Shown: piece after piece, positions 8,421 to 17,425 of the stretch
Layout of the letters: every line of letters begins with the position of its first letter
Position numbering within the stretch: the stretch's first letter is position 1
Assembly: GCF_003324565.1 (NCBI RefSeq)
Contig: NZ_QOLA01000019.1
Coordinates: 98,807 to 162,806, forward strand
Length of the DNA: 64,000 bases
Source: Streptomyces sp. SDr-06
GTDB lineage: Bacteria > Actinomycetota > Actinomycetes > Streptomycetales > Streptomycetaceae
Reading direction: 5' to 3'
Notes under the pieces: model-generated
What the model was told of the DNA's origin: nothing
Seen by the model: the letters and a program-made list of their open reading frames with translations, nothing else
Databases searched by the model: none
Made by a program: the position numbers and the translations under genes

Positions 8421-8472
8421 ACGATGCGGTCGCGTCAACGGCAAAACCGGCCGGGCGGGGCATGATGGGCGC

Positions 8473-9093
8473 GTGCCTCCTGCTCCTGATCTCCACGCGA
8501 ATCTCCGCCGGGCGCCCGTGCAGCAGCGCAGCGCCGAACGCCTGTCGCGGATACTCGACGCCTGTGCCGAACTCCTCGACGAAACCGGCTACGAAGACCT
8601 CTCCACCCGGGCGGTCGCCCAGCGCGCGGGCGTGCCCATCGGGTCCGTCTACCGCTTCTTCGGCAACAAGCGGGCCATGGCCGAGGCGCTCGCCGCCCGC
8701 AACCTCGACCGCTACGCCGGGATGATCAACGCGCGGCTCGAAACGATCGAGGCGGCCGACTGGCGGGGCGCCGTCGACGCGGTCCTGGACGAGTACCTCG
8801 TCCTGAAGCAGACGGTGCCCGGCTTCAACCTGGTCGACTTCGGCGGCCCCCAGCCCGTGCCCGACCCGGACTCCGATGCCAACCACTTGCTCGCCGACCG
8901 CCTGGCCGAGCTCCTGCCGACCCAGTTCGGCCGCACCCTGGACGCGGATCTGCGGCGGGTCATCCTGGTCGCGGTGGAGGCGGCCGACGCCACGCTCCGG
9001 CTCGCCTTCCGCGCGGATCCGCAGGGTGACCCGCACATCGTCGCGGAGACACGGCGGCTCCTGCACGCCTACCTCGCCCGCACCCTGGACTGA
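8473..9093 (+). CDS. TetR family regulator divergent from hmgA
   Basis: 206-residue repressor-type protein. Its helix-turn-helix spans STRAVAQRAGVPIGSVYRFF (about residues 42-61), followed by GNKRAMAEALAARNL. The rest is helical ligand domain. The reading frame is open far upstream through hmgA, but the GTG at 8473 (VPPAPDLHANL) is the first sensible start in the intergenic gap. Position and the shared palindrome suggest it controls hmgA and itself. The ligand is unknown, perhaps homogentisate or a related aromatic. Confidence 0.88.
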   Translation: MPPAPDLHANLRRAPVQQRSAERLSRILDACAELLDETGYEDLSTRAVAQRAGVPIGSVYRFFGNKRAMAEALAARNLDRYAGMINARLETIEAADWRGAVDAVLDEYLVLKQTVPGFNLVDFGGPQPVPDPDSDANHLLADRLAELLPTQFGRTLDADLRRVILVAVEAADATLRLAFRADPQGDPHIVAETRRLLHAYLARTLD

Positions 9094-9120
9094 CCCCCGC
9101 CGGGGCCTCCCCCACATGCC

Positions 9121-9134
9121 TACCGGTCGGTATG
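9121..9134. promoter_or_regulatory. CATACCGACYGGT-type TetR operator upstream of the Mo oxidoreductase
   Basis: TACCG-GT-CGGTA is a palindrome at 9121-9132. Read on the minus strand, 9134-9122 is CATACCGACCGGT, matching 12 of 13 bases of the sites at 28709 and 34178. It lies 38 bp before the start of the oxidoreductase gene. Confidence 0.6.
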
Positions 9135-9171
9135 CTCAAAAGGCCCGCGCGCCGCCGCCCTGGGAGGACGA

Positions 9172-11397
9172 ATGTCCCGCACCGCCCCGCGTATCTGCCC
9201 GCTCTGCGAAGCCACCTGCGGGCTGAGCCTCACCGTCGAGGGAGGGCGGGTCACCGGGGCCCGCGGCGACGCGGACGACGTGTTCAGCCGGGGCTTCATC
9301 TGCCCCAAGGGCGCCGCCTTCGCCGACGTGGACAACGACCCGGACCGGCTCACCGGCCCGCTCGTGCGGCGCGACGGCACGCTGGAGAAGGCCGGTTGGG
9401 ACGAGGCCTTCGACCTGATCGCGGCCCGCCTGCGGCCCGTGATCGAGCAGTACGGGCCCAACGCGGTCGGTGTCGTGCTCGGCAACCCCAATGTCCACAC
9501 CATGGCCGGCGCTCTCTATCCGCCTGTCCTGCTCGGGGCGCTGCGCACCCGCAACCTCTTCACCGCGAGCACCCTGGACCAGATGCCCAAGCACGTCTCC
9601 AGCGGGCTGCTGTTCGGCGACCCGTTCGCCATCCCGGTGCCCGACCTTGACCGCACCGGCCACCTGCTGCTGCTCGGCGCCAACCCGCTGGAATCCAACG
9701 GCAGTCTGTGCACCGCCCCCGACTTCCCCGGCAGGCTGAAGGCGCTGCGCAAGCGCGGCGGCACCCTCACCGTCGTCGACCCGCGCCGCACCCGTACCGC
9801 GAAACTCGCCGACCGGCACGTCGCCATCCGGCCCGGCACCGATGCCCTGCTGCTCGCCTCGGTCGCGCACGTGCTCTTCGAGGAGAAGCTCGTCGCTCCG
9901 GGCGAGCTGGAGACGCACCTCGAAGGACTGGCCGAAGTGGCCGACGCGACAAGGGAGTTCGTGCCCGAGGTGGTCGGCCCCGTGTGCGACGTGGCAGCGG
10001 ACGAGATCCGGGCCATCGCCCGCGAGCTGGCCGCCGCCCCCACCGCCGCCGTCTACGGCCGGATCGGCAGCTGCACCGTCGAGCACGGCACCCTGGCCAA
10101 CTGGCTCGTCGACGTGCTCAACGCCGTCACCGGCAACCTCGACCGGCCAGGCGGCGCGCTCTTCCCGCTCTCCGCCACCGACCGGACCCCCCGCCCGGCC
10201 GGCCCCGGCAAGGGCTTCGCGCTGGGGCGCTGGCGCAGCCGGGTCGGCGGGCACCCCGAGGTCAAGTCCGAACTGCCGCTCGCCGCCCTCGCCGAGGAGA
10301 TCGAGACGCCGGGGGAGGGGCGGATCCGCGTGCTCATCGCCTCGGCCGCCAACCCGGTGCTCTCCGCACCCGACGGGGACCGGCTCGACCGGGCGCTGGC
10401 CGGGCTCGACTTCATGGTCAGCATCGACCCTTACCTGAACGAGACCTCCCGGCACGCCGACGTCGTGCTGCCCCCGCCGCCGCCCTCGCAGAGCGCGCAC
10501 TTCGACTTCGCCTTCAACGGCTTCGCGGTCCGCAACCAGGTCCGCTACACCCGGCCCGCCGTCCCGCTCGCCGACGGGCGCATGGACGAGTGCGAGATCC
10601 ACGCCCGGCTCGTGCTCGCCGCGACCGGCATGCACGGCGCGGCGCCCGACGCGGTGGACGCCCTGGTCATCGACGGAGCGCTCGCCAAGGCCGTGGCCGA
10701 CCCGCACTCGCCCGTGCACGGGCGGGACGCCAAGGACCTCGCCGCCCGGCTCACCGGCGTGAGCGGCCCCGAGCGGCGCCTGGACCTCATGCTCCGGCTC
10801 GGCCCCTACGGCGACGGGTTCGGCGCCCGCCCCGACGGACTCACCCTGGACCGGGTGCTCGCGCGTCCCCACGGCATCGACCTCGGGCCCCTCGAACCCC
10901 GCCTCCCGCAGGTGCTCAGGACCCGCAGCGGGCGGATCGAGCTGCTGCCCGCGCCGATCGCCGCCGACCTGCCCCGGCTGCGCGCCGCCCTGAGCCGGCG
11001 GCCCGACTCGCTGGTGCTCGTCGGCCGGCGCCATCTGCGCTCCAACAACAGCTGGCTGCACAACATCCCCGCCCTGAACGGCGGTTCCAACCGCTGCACC
11101 CTCCAGATCCACCCCGAGGACGCGACCCGGCTCGGCCTCGCCGACGGGGCCGACGTGCGGATCACGGCGGAGGGCGGAGCCGTCACGGCCCCGGTGGAGA
11201 TCACCGACAGCGTGCGCAGGGGCGTCGTCAGCCTGCCGCACGGCTGGGGACACAGCAGGCCCGGCAGCCGCCTCGCCGTGGCCTCCGACCGCCCCGGCGT
11301 GAACGTCAACCAGCTCCTGGACGGATCGCGGATCGACCCCCTGTCGGGGACCGCGGTGCTCAACGGCTTTCCCGTCGCACTCGCACCCGTGTCGTGA
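9172..11397 (+). CDS. molybdopterin-dependent oxidoreductase (bis-MGD, 4Fe-4S)
   Basis: 741-residue member of the formate dehydrogenase/nitrate reductase superfamily. The N-terminal 4Fe-4S cluster motif is complete: C9-x2-C12-x3-C16 and C44 in FICPKG. Next come the molybdopterin-binding domains (GANPLESNGSLCTAPDFPG and TVVDPRRTRTAKLADRHVAI) and the C-terminal dinucleotide-binding cap (RSNNSWLHNIPALNGGSNRC). There is no Tat signal and no linked electron-transfer subunit, so it is probably a cytosolic single-subunit enzyme of unknown substrate. Its promoter carries a palindrome shared with lipid-catabolism genes 19-25 kb away, suggesting a role connected with acyl compounds. Confidence 0.9.
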   Translation: MSRTAPRICPLCEATCGLSLTVEGGRVTGARGDADDVFSRGFICPKGAAFADVDNDPDRLTGPLVRRDGTLEKAGWDEAFDLIAARLRPVIEQYGPNAVGVVLGNPNVHTMAGALYPPVLLGALRTRNLFTASTLDQMPKHVSSGLLFGDPFAIPVPDLDRTGHLLLLGANPLESNGSLCTAPDFPGRLKALRKRGGTLTVVDPRRTRTAKLADRHVAIRPGTDALLLASVAHVLFEEKLVAPGELETHLEGLAEVADATREFVPEVVGPVCDVAADEIRAIARELAAAPTAAVYGRIGSCTVEHGTLANWLVDVLNAVTGNLDRPGGALFPLSATDRTPRPAGPGKGFALGRWRSRVGGHPEVKSELPLAALAEEIETPGEGRIRVLIASAANPVLSAPDGDRLDRALAGLDFMVSIDPYLNETSRHADVVLPPPPPSQSAHFDFAFNGFAVRNQVRYTRPAVPLADGRMDECEIHARLVLAATGMHGAAPDAVDALVIDGALAKAVADPHSPVHGRDAKDLAARLTGVSGPERRLDLMLRLGPYGDGFGARPDGLTLDRVLARPHGIDLGPLEPRLPQVLRTRSGRIELLPAPIAADLPRLRAALSRRPDSLVLVGRRHLRSNNSWLHNIPALNGGSNRCTLQIHPEDATRLGLADGADVRITAEGGAVTAPVEITDSVRRGVVSLPHGWGHSRPGSRLAVASDRPGVNVNQLLDGSRIDPLSGTAVLNGFPVALAPVS

Positions 11398-11510
11398 CCT
11401 GGAGTTTTGCTCGTATTGCTCAGGTGTCAACGTCTTGTTGAGGATGGAAACGGCGATTTAACGTCATCCGCACCGCCAGCCCCCTGGTGGAGTTCAAGGG
11501 TGAACGTTAG

Positions 11511-12911
11511 GTGTCCTCCATGCTGACCCTCCTCGGCTTCGGCATGATCGCGACCTTCCTGGTCCTGATCATGCTGAAGAAGATGTCGCCGATCGCGGCG
11601 CTGGTTCTGATCCCCGCTCTCTTCTGTGTCTTCGTCGGCAAGGGAGCCCATCTCGGCGACTACGTCATCAAGGGCGTCGGCTCGCTCGCGCCGACCGCCG
11701 CGATGCTCATGTTCGCGATCATCTACTTCGGCGTGATGATCGACGTCGGCCTCTTCGACCCGATCGTCCGGGGCATCCTGCGCTTCTGCAAGGCCGACCC
11801 GATGCGGGTGGTGGTGGGCACCGCGCTGCTCGCCGCGGTCGTCTCGCTCGACGGCGACGGCTCCACCACCTTCATGATCACCGTCTCGGCGATGTACCCG
11901 CTGTACAAGCGGCTCGGCATGAGCCTCGTCGTGATGACGGGCGTCGCCGCCACCGCCAACGGCGTGATGAACACGCTTCCCTGGGGCGGCCCCACCGCCC
12001 GCGCCGCGACCGCGCTCAAGCTGGACGCCTCCGACATCTTCGTGCCGATGATCCCGGCGTTGGCCGTCGGCCTGGTCGCGGTCCTCGTCCTCTCGTACGT
12101 GCTCGGCCTGCGCGAGCGCAAGCGCGTCGGTCACCTCTCCCTCGACGCGGTCCTGGCGCCGGAGCCGGAGACCGTCCTGGTCGGCGCCGGGGGCTCCGGC
12201 GAGGCTCCACGCGCGGCGAGCGGCGGCGCGGGGGCGGCTGCCGGTGCGGGCGCACCGGAGGACGACGACTTCCAGGGGCTCGACGCCGCGCGCGAGACCC
12301 TGCGGCCCGGCCTCTACTGGTTCAACGCGCTGCTCACCGTCGCGCTGCTCACCTCCATGATCATGGAGTGGCTGCCGATCCCGGTGCTCTTCCTGATCGG
12401 CGCGGCCCTCGCGCTGACCGTGAACTTCCCGCGCGTCGCGGACCAGAAGGCCCGGATCGCCGCCCACGCCGACAACGTCGTCAACGTCTCCGGCATGGTC
12501 TTCGCCGCCGCCGTCTTCACGGGCGTCCTCAACGGCACCGGCATGGTCAGGCACATGGCGGACTGGCTCGTCGGCGTGGTGCCGGACAGCATGGGCTCGC
12601 AGATGGGTCTGGTCACCGGTCTGCTCAGCCTGCCGCTCACCTACTTCATGTCGAACGACGGCTTCTACTTCGGCGTGCTGCCCGTCCTCGCCGAGGCCGG
12701 TGCCGCGCACGGCGTCTCCCCGCTGGAGATCGCCCGCGCCTCGCTGGCCGGGCAGGCGCTGCACATGTCCAGCCCGCTGGTCCCCGCGGTGTACGTGCTG
12801 GTGGGCATGGCCAAGGTGGAGTTCGGCGACCATACCCGGTTCACCGTGAAGTGGGCGGCGCTCACCTGCCTGGTGGTCCTGGCCTCGGGCATCCTGTTCG
12901 GCATCGTCTGA
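11511..12911 (+). CDS. CitMHS family citrate:cation symporter
   Basis: Membrane transporter of 466 residues with about 11-12 hydrophobic segments and a large hydrophilic loop around 210-260 rich in Gly, Ala and Glu. Its N-terminal half (LGFGMIATFLVLIMLKKMSP, SLDGDGSTTFMITVSAMYPL) and the motif TLPWGGPTARAATAL are hallmarks of CitMHS proteins, which import citrate complexed with Mg2+ or Ca2+ with protons. GTG at 11511 is used here; the ATG at 11520 is possible. No two-component system of the CitST type is adjacent. Confidence 0.9.
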   Translation: MSSMLTLLGFGMIATFLVLIMLKKMSPIAALVLIPALFCVFVGKGAHLGDYVIKGVGSLAPTAAMLMFAIIYFGVMIDVGLFDPIVRGILRFCKADPMRVVVGTALLAAVVSLDGDGSTTFMITVSAMYPLYKRLGMSLVVMTGVAATANGVMNTLPWGGPTARAATALKLDASDIFVPMIPALAVGLVAVLVLSYVLGLRERKRVGHLSLDAVLAPEPETVLVGAGGSGEAPRAASGGAGAAAGAGAPEDDDFQGLDAARETLRPGLYWFNALLTVALLTSMIMEWLPIPVLFLIGAALALTVNFPRVADQKARIAAHADNVVNVSGMVFAAAVFTGVLNGTGMVRHMADWLVGVVPDSMGSQMGLVTGLLSLPLTYFMSNDGFYFGVLPVLAEAGAAHGVSPLEIARASLAGQALHMSSPLVPAVYVLVGMAKVEFGDHTRFTVKWAALTCLVVLASGILFGIV

Positions 12912-13057
12912 CCCCGCCCCACTCCGCCCCGCCCCTCCGCTCCCGGCCGGTGGCCGAAGGGGGTGCCTGGCGGGGCGGGGCGGTGACCAGGAGGATGGCG
13001 CCGGTACGGAACCGGGGGCTGGTGTCCCCGGCTCCACGGGCCGCCCCTGGCGCCCAA

Positions 13058-13076
13058 AAACTAACGGCGCTAGTTT
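13058..13076. promoter_or_regulatory. AAACTA-N7-TAGTTT operator before the ALDH/ADH genes
   Basis: AAACTA and TAGTTT are perfect inverted arms around 7 bp, 40 bp before the aldehyde dehydrogenase ATG. The same architecture recurs at 17388-17406 between a TetR and an acyl-CoA dehydrogenase gene. Confidence 0.6.
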
Positions 13077-13115
13077 AGGCGGCGGACGACACTGGCTCCG
13101 CTCGGGAGGATTGCG

Positions 13116-14510
13116 ATGAAGGCCCACGACGGCATGTACATCGGCGGCGCTTGGCGGGCCGCCGCGGGCGGCGACACCATCGCGGTGGTGAACCCGGCCG
13201 ACGAACAGGTCATCGGGCACGTCCCGGCGGGCACGGCCGAGGACGTCGACGCCGCGGTACGCGCCGCCCGCGCGGCCCTCCCGGCCTGGGCGGCGACCGC
13301 GCCCGCCGAGCGCGCGGCCCGGCTCGCGGCGCTGCGGGATTACCTGGTCGCGCGCAAGGACGAGATCGCCGAGACCATCAGCGCCGAGCTGGGCGCGCCG
13401 CCGTCCTTCGCGCAGGCCGTGCACACGGGCCTGCCGATCGCGGTCGCCGGTTCGTACGCCGAGCTGGCCGCCTCGTACGCCTTCGAGGAGCGGATCGGGA
13501 ACTCCACCGTCTACCAGGAGCCGGTCGGGGTCGTCGGCGCGATCACGCCCTGGAACTATCCGCTGCACCAGATCGTCAACAAGGTGGCACCTGCCCTGGC
13601 GGCGGGCTGCACGGTCGTCCTGAAGCCCGCGGAGGACACGCCCCTGACCGCGCAGCTCTTCGCCGAGGCGGTGCACGAAACCGGCCTGCCCGCCGGGGTG
13701 TTCAACCTGGTCACGGGCCTTGGCCCGGTCGCCGGCCAGGCGCTCGCCGGGCACGAGGGGGTCGACCTGGTCTCGTTCACCGGCTCGACCGCCGTCGGCC
13801 GGCAGATCGGCGCGACGGCGGGCGGCGCCGTCAAGCGCGTCGCCCTGGAGCTCGGCGGCAAGTCCGCCAATGTCATCCTGCCCTCCGCCGACCTCGCGAA
13901 GGCCGTCAACGTGGGCGTCGCCAACGTGATGGGCAACTCCGGCCAGACGTGCAGCGCGTGGACGCGGATGCTGGTGCACGCCGACCAGTACGACGAGGCC
14001 GTCGAGCTGGCCTCGGCCGCCGCCGCCAAGTACACCGTCGGCGACCGGATCGGCCCGCTGGTCAACGCCAAGCAACTGGCGCGCGTGCGCGGCTACATCG
14101 AGAAGGGCGTCCAGGAAGGCGCGCGCATCGTCGCGGGCGGCGCCGAAGCGCCTCTGGAGCAGGGCTACTACGTCTCGCCGACCGTCTTCGCGGACGTCAC
14201 CCCCGAGATGACCATCGCCCAGGAGGAGATCTTCGGCCCGGTCGTCTCGATCATCAAGTACGTGGACGAGGACGACGCGCTGCGGATCGCCAACGGCACC
14301 GTGTACGGCCTGGCGGGCGGGGTCTGGGCGGGCGACGAGGCGGAGGCCGTGGCCTTCGCGCGCCGCATGGACACCGGCCAGGTCGACATCAACGGCGGAC
14401 GCTTCAACCCCCTCGCCCCGTTCGGCGGTTATAAGCAGTCGGGCGTCGGGCGCGAGCTCGGCGTCCACGGTCTGGCCGAATACCTCCAGACCAAGTCGCT
14501 CCAGTTCTGA
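13116..14510 (+). CDS. NAD(P)-dependent aldehyde dehydrogenase
   Basis: 464-residue cytosolic aldehyde dehydrogenase that oxidises aldehydes to acids. The catalytic Cys is C279 (GNSGQTCSAWTRM) and the general-base Glu is E245 (ALELGGKSANV). The coenzyme motifs GAITPWNYPLHQ and FTGSTAVG are intact. The ATG at 13116 follows a GGGAGGA ribosome binding site. The next gene, a zinc alcohol dehydrogenase, starts 44 bp downstream, so the pair could take an alcohol through aldehyde to acid. The true substrate is not clear. Confidence 0.95.
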   Translation: MKAHDGMYIGGAWRAAAGGDTIAVVNPADEQVIGHVPAGTAEDVDAAVRAARAALPAWAATAPAERAARLAALRDYLVARKDEIAETISAELGAPPSFAQAVHTGLPIAVAGSYAELAASYAFEERIGNSTVYQEPVGVVGAITPWNYPLHQIVNKVAPALAAGCTVVLKPAEDTPLTAQLFAEAVHETGLPAGVFNLVTGLGPVAGQALAGHEGVDLVSFTGSTAVGRQIGATAGGAVKRVALELGGKSANVILPSADLAKAVNVGVANVMGNSGQTCSAWTRMLVHADQYDEAVELASAAAAKYTVGDRIGPLVNAKQLARVRGYIEKGVQEGARIVAGGAEAPLEQGYYVSPTVFADVTPEMTIAQEEIFGPVVSIIKYVDEDDALRIANGTVYGLAGGVWAGDEAEAVAFARRMDTGQVDINGGRFNPLAPFGGYKQSGVGRELGVHGLAEYLQTKSLQF

Positions 14511-14554
14511 GACCGTCCGCCTCCCCTTCCCACCGCTCAGGAGTAACGCCCGTC

Positions 14555-15634
14555 ATGGTTCGCGCCGCCGTACTGACCGCCGTCGGCTCTCCGCTGGAGA
14601 TCACCGACATCGACCTCCCCGAGCCGGGACCCGGCCAGGTGCGGGTCCGCCTGGCCGCCGCCGGGGTCTGCCACTCCGACCTCTCGCTCACCAACGGCAC
14701 CATGCGGGTCCCGGTGCCCGCCGTGCTCGGCCACGAGGGCGCGGGGACCGTCGTCTCGGTCGGCGAGGGGGTCACCTCGGTCGCCCCCGGCGCCGAGGTC
14801 GTCCTCAACTGGGCGCCGTCCTGCGGGAGTTGCCACCCCTGCTCGCTCGGCGAGGTGTGGCTGTGCGTCAACGCGCTGAACGGCGCGGCCTCGGTGTACG
14901 CGCGCACCGCCGACGGCGCAGAGCTCCACCCGGGGCTCAACGTGGCCGCGTTCGCGGAGGAGACCGTCGTCGCGGAGAACTGCCTGATCCCGCTCCCCGA
15001 CGGCGTGCCGCTCATCGAGGCCGCACTGCTCGGCTGCGCGGTCCTGACGGGGTACGGGGCGATCCACCACTCGGCGCGGGTGCGTGCGGGCGAGACGGTC
15101 GCGGTCTTCGGCGCGGGTGGGGTGGGCCTTGCCACCCTCCAGTCGGCCCGGATCGCGGGCGCCGCGCGGATCATCGCCGTCGACGTGTCCCCCGCCAAGG
15201 AGGAACTGGCCCGCGCCGCGGGCGCGACCGACTTCGTCGTCGCGTCCGAGACGACGGCCAAGGACATCCGGAGGCTCACCGGCGGTCAGGGCACCGACGT
15301 GGCCGTCGAGTGCGTGGGGCGCGCCGTGACCATCCGTACCGCCTGGGAGTCGACCCGGCGCGGCGGGCGCACCACGGTCGTCGGCATCGGCGGCAAGGAC
15401 CAGCAAGTGACCTTCAACGCGCTGGAGATCTTCCACTGGGGCCGCACGCTTGCGGGCTGCGTGTACGGAAACTCCGACCCGGCGGCCGACCTTCCGGTCC
15501 TTGCCGGGCACATCCGGGCCGGGCGTCTCGACCTCGGCTCGATGGTGTCCGAGCGCATCGCCCTGGACGGCATCCCGGCCGCCTTCGACACCATGCTCGC
15601 GGGCAAGGGCGGCCGGGCTCTGGTGGTGTTCTAG
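14555..15634 (+). CDS. zinc-dependent alcohol dehydrogenase (class III-like)
   Basis: 359-residue medium-chain dehydrogenase. The catalytic zinc ligands lie in AGVCHSDLSL and LGHEGAGTV. The structural zinc lobe is CGSCHPCSLGEVWLC, and the Rossmann motif is FGAGGVGLATLQSARIAG. It resembles aryl/medium-chain alcohol dehydrogenases and mycothiol formaldehyde dehydrogenase, though a better candidate for the latter lies at 50.6 kb. It is co-directional with the aldehyde dehydrogenase and probably shares its operator-controlled promoter. Confidence 0.93.
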   Translation: MVRAAVLTAVGSPLEITDIDLPEPGPGQVRVRLAAAGVCHSDLSLTNGTMRVPVPAVLGHEGAGTVVSVGEGVTSVAPGAEVVLNWAPSCGSCHPCSLGEVWLCVNALNGAASVYARTADGAELHPGLNVAAFAEETVVAENCLIPLPDGVPLIEAALLGCAVLTGYGAIHHSARVRAGETVAVFGAGGVGLATLQSARIAGAARIIAVDVSPAKEELARAAGATDFVVASETTAKDIRRLTGGQGTDVAVECVGRAVTIRTAWESTRRGGRTTVVGIGGKDQQVTFNALEIFHWGRTLAGCVYGNSDPAADLPVLAGHIRAGRLDLGSMVSERIALDGIPAAFDTMLAGKGGRALVVF

Positions 15635-15645
15635 CCGGAGTGGGC

Positions 15646-16644
15646 TCAGCCGATCCGCTCCCCGGGGCTCGGCTCGCCCGCGTCCTCGGGGGCGGGGGGC
15701 ACGGCCCCGGCGGCGGGCCCGGCCGCCACGGTGACCCCGCCCGGGGAGCTCCGCCGCGGCCGGGACCGCGAAACCGCCACGCCCGCCAGGCAGATGGCGC
15801 CGCCGAGCAGCGTGAGCGCCGCCGGGACCTCGTCGAGCACCGCCCAGGACATCAGCACCACCAGGGCGGGCACCACGTAGGTCGTGGCGCCCATGCGGCT
15901 CGCCGAGGTGCGGGCCAGCGCGTAGGCCCAGGTCGTGAAGGCGAGGGCGGTCGGGAACACGCCCAGGTACACCATGTTCAGGGTCGCGGAGGCGGGCGCG
16001 TGCGAGGCGTCCGAGATCAGCCGGCCGCTGAACGGCAGGCAGGCCAGCGCTCCCACCAGGCAGCTGAAGAAGGTGACTTGGAGCGGGCTGCCGTGCCGCA
16101 GCGCGGGCTTCTGCAGGACGACTCCCGCCGCGTAGGTGGCCGCGGCGGCCAGGCACAGCAGCACGCCGAGCACCGAGGCGTGCCCGTCGCCCGACATCGA
16201 GAGCCCCACCGCGACCGCGCCCGCGAACGAGACGGCCATGCCCGCGATCAGGCGCGGCGGCAGCGCCTCGCCGAGGAAGCGGGAGGCGAGCAGCGCCATG
16301 AGGATGGGGCCGACGTTCACGATCATCGCGGCGGTGCCCGCGTCGACCTGCCGCTCGCCCCAGTTGAGGACGACCATGTAGCAGGCGAACCACAGCACGC
16401 CGGAGGCCACGATGCCCGGCCAGGCGGCCCTCGGCGGCAGTCCTTCGCGGCGTATCAGCAGCAGGAGGCCGAGCACGAGCGCCCCGGAGAGCAGGCGGCC
16501 GAGGGCGAGGGCGCCGGGGGAGTAGGCGTCGCCCGCGCTGCGGATCGCCACGAAGGCCGAGGCCCACAGCACGACGGAGACCGCCGCGGCGGCGAGGGCG
16601 AGCCGGGCGGAACGGCGCTCGGGCGAGAAGTTCGTCAGGGTCAT
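15646..16644 (-). CDS. EamA/DMT family transporter
   Basis: 332-residue integral membrane protein with ten predicted hydrophobic segments in two EamA repeats (for example LWASAFVAIRSAGDAYSPGA in the first and YLGVFPTALAFTTWAYALAR in the second). It is probably a metabolite exporter of the drug/metabolite superfamily with unknown substrate. The C-terminal 60 residues are hydrophilic and Pro/Ala-rich. It is convergent with the alcohol dehydrogenase gene, 11 bp apart. Confidence 0.9.
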   Translation of the reverse strand: MTLTNFSPERRSARLALAAAAVSVVLWASAFVAIRSAGDAYSPGALALGRLLSGALVLGLLLLIRREGLPPRAAWPGIVASGVLWFACYMVVLNWGERQVDAGTAAMIVNVGPILMALLASRFLGEALPPRLIAGMAVSFAGAVAVGLSMSGDGHASVLGVLLCLAAAATYAAGVVLQKPALRHGSPLQVTFFSCLVGALACLPFSGRLISDASHAPASATLNMVYLGVFPTALAFTTWAYALARTSASRMGATTYVVPALVVLMSWAVLDEVPAALTLLGGAICLAGVAVSRSRPRRSSPGGVTVAAGPAAGAVPPAPEDAGEPSPGERIG

Positions 16645-16684
16645 GCGAGGACAGTAGGCGCCCGGAGGCCCGGATCCGGCCGAA

Positions 16685-17359
16685 TTATCGAGCGGGGTCC
16701 GCCAACTCGGGGGCGGCCTGGTCGCCCAGCGCGCCGTACTGGATCGCGAGCCCGTCGAGCAGGGCCTGGAGCCCGGTCTCGAAGGCGCCCTCGTCGATCC
16801 GTTCCTGCCGCTCGGCGAGGAGGTGGGCCTGGCCCAGGTGCGGATAGTCGGCCGGGTCGTAGGCGCTCTCGTCGTCCACGAAGCCGCGCGCGAAGGAGCC
16901 GAGCGCCGAGCCCATGATGAAGTACCGCATCAGCGCGCCGATGCGGGTCGCCTGCGCGGGGGGCCACCCCGCCGCCACCATCGCGCCGAACACCGCGTCC
17001 GCGAGCCGCAGACCGGCCGGGCGCCGTCCCGGGCCCTGGGCGAGGACCGGGACGATGTTGGGGTGGCGGGTGAGGACCGCGCGGTAGGCGCGGGCCCAGT
17101 CGTGCAGCGACGTACGCCAGTCGCGGTCGTCGTCCGCGTCGAACATCGACAGGTCGACCTGCGCCGAGGTGGCGTCGGCGACGGCCTCCAGGATCTCGTC
17201 CTTGGTGCGGAAGTGGTTGTACAGCGAGGGCCCGCTGACCCCCAGCTCGGCCGCGAGGCGCCGGGTCGACACCGCGGCGAGGCCCTCCGCGTCCACGAGC
17301 GCGCTCGCCGCCGCGACGATGCGGTCGGTGCTCAGGAGGGGCTTGCGCGGTCGGGCCAT
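16685..17359 (-). CDS. TetR family regulator divergent from acyl-CoA dehydrogenase
   Basis: 224-residue repressor-type protein. The helix-turn-helix is STRRLAAELGVSGPSLYNHF followed by RTKDEILEAV (about residues 30-60). The C-terminal part is helical (WARAYRAVLTRHPNIVPVLA). ATG at 17359 (MARPRKPLLSTD) is preferred over the in-frame ATG at 17368 and over the longer open frame. A palindrome in the 66-bp gap to the acyl-CoA dehydrogenase gene matches one 4.3 kb away before the aldehyde dehydrogenase, so this protein may control both. Confidence 0.9.
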   Translation of the reverse strand: MARPRKPLLSTDRIVAAASALVDAEGLAAVSTRRLAAELGVSGPSLYNHFRTKDEILEAVADATSAQVDLSMFDADDDRDWRTSLHDWARAYRAVLTRHPNIVPVLAQGPGRRPAGLRLADAVFGAMVAAGWPPAQATRIGALMRYFIMGSALGSFARGFVDDESAYDPADYPHLGQAHLLAERQERIDEGAFETGLQALLDGLAIQYGALGDQAAPELADPAR

Positions 17360-17387
17360 GCGGCACATAGTAGGGCCTGCCAACCAA

Positions 17388-17406
17388 AAACTAGCAGTGG
17401 TAATTA
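17388..17406. promoter_or_regulatory. AAACTA-N7-TAATTA operator between TetR and acyl-CoA dehydrogenase
   Basis: The same AAAAACTA left half and 7-bp spacer as the 13058 site, with a slightly degenerate right arm (TAATTA for TAGTTT). It lies 28 bp from the TetR start and 20 bp from the acyl-CoA dehydrogenase start. Confidence 0.55.
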
Positions 17407-17425
17407 AATCTGGGGTGCAGGGAAC

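Noticed and set aside
6994..8472. Very long plus-strand frame through hmgA
   Set aside because: It is the antisense shadow of hmgA; only its last part, from the GTG at 8473, is a real TetR gene.
11427..14468. 1013-codon minus-strand frame across the transporter and ALDH genes
   Set aside because: Antisense shadow in G/C-rich sequence; both plus-strand genes have clear family motifs and starts.
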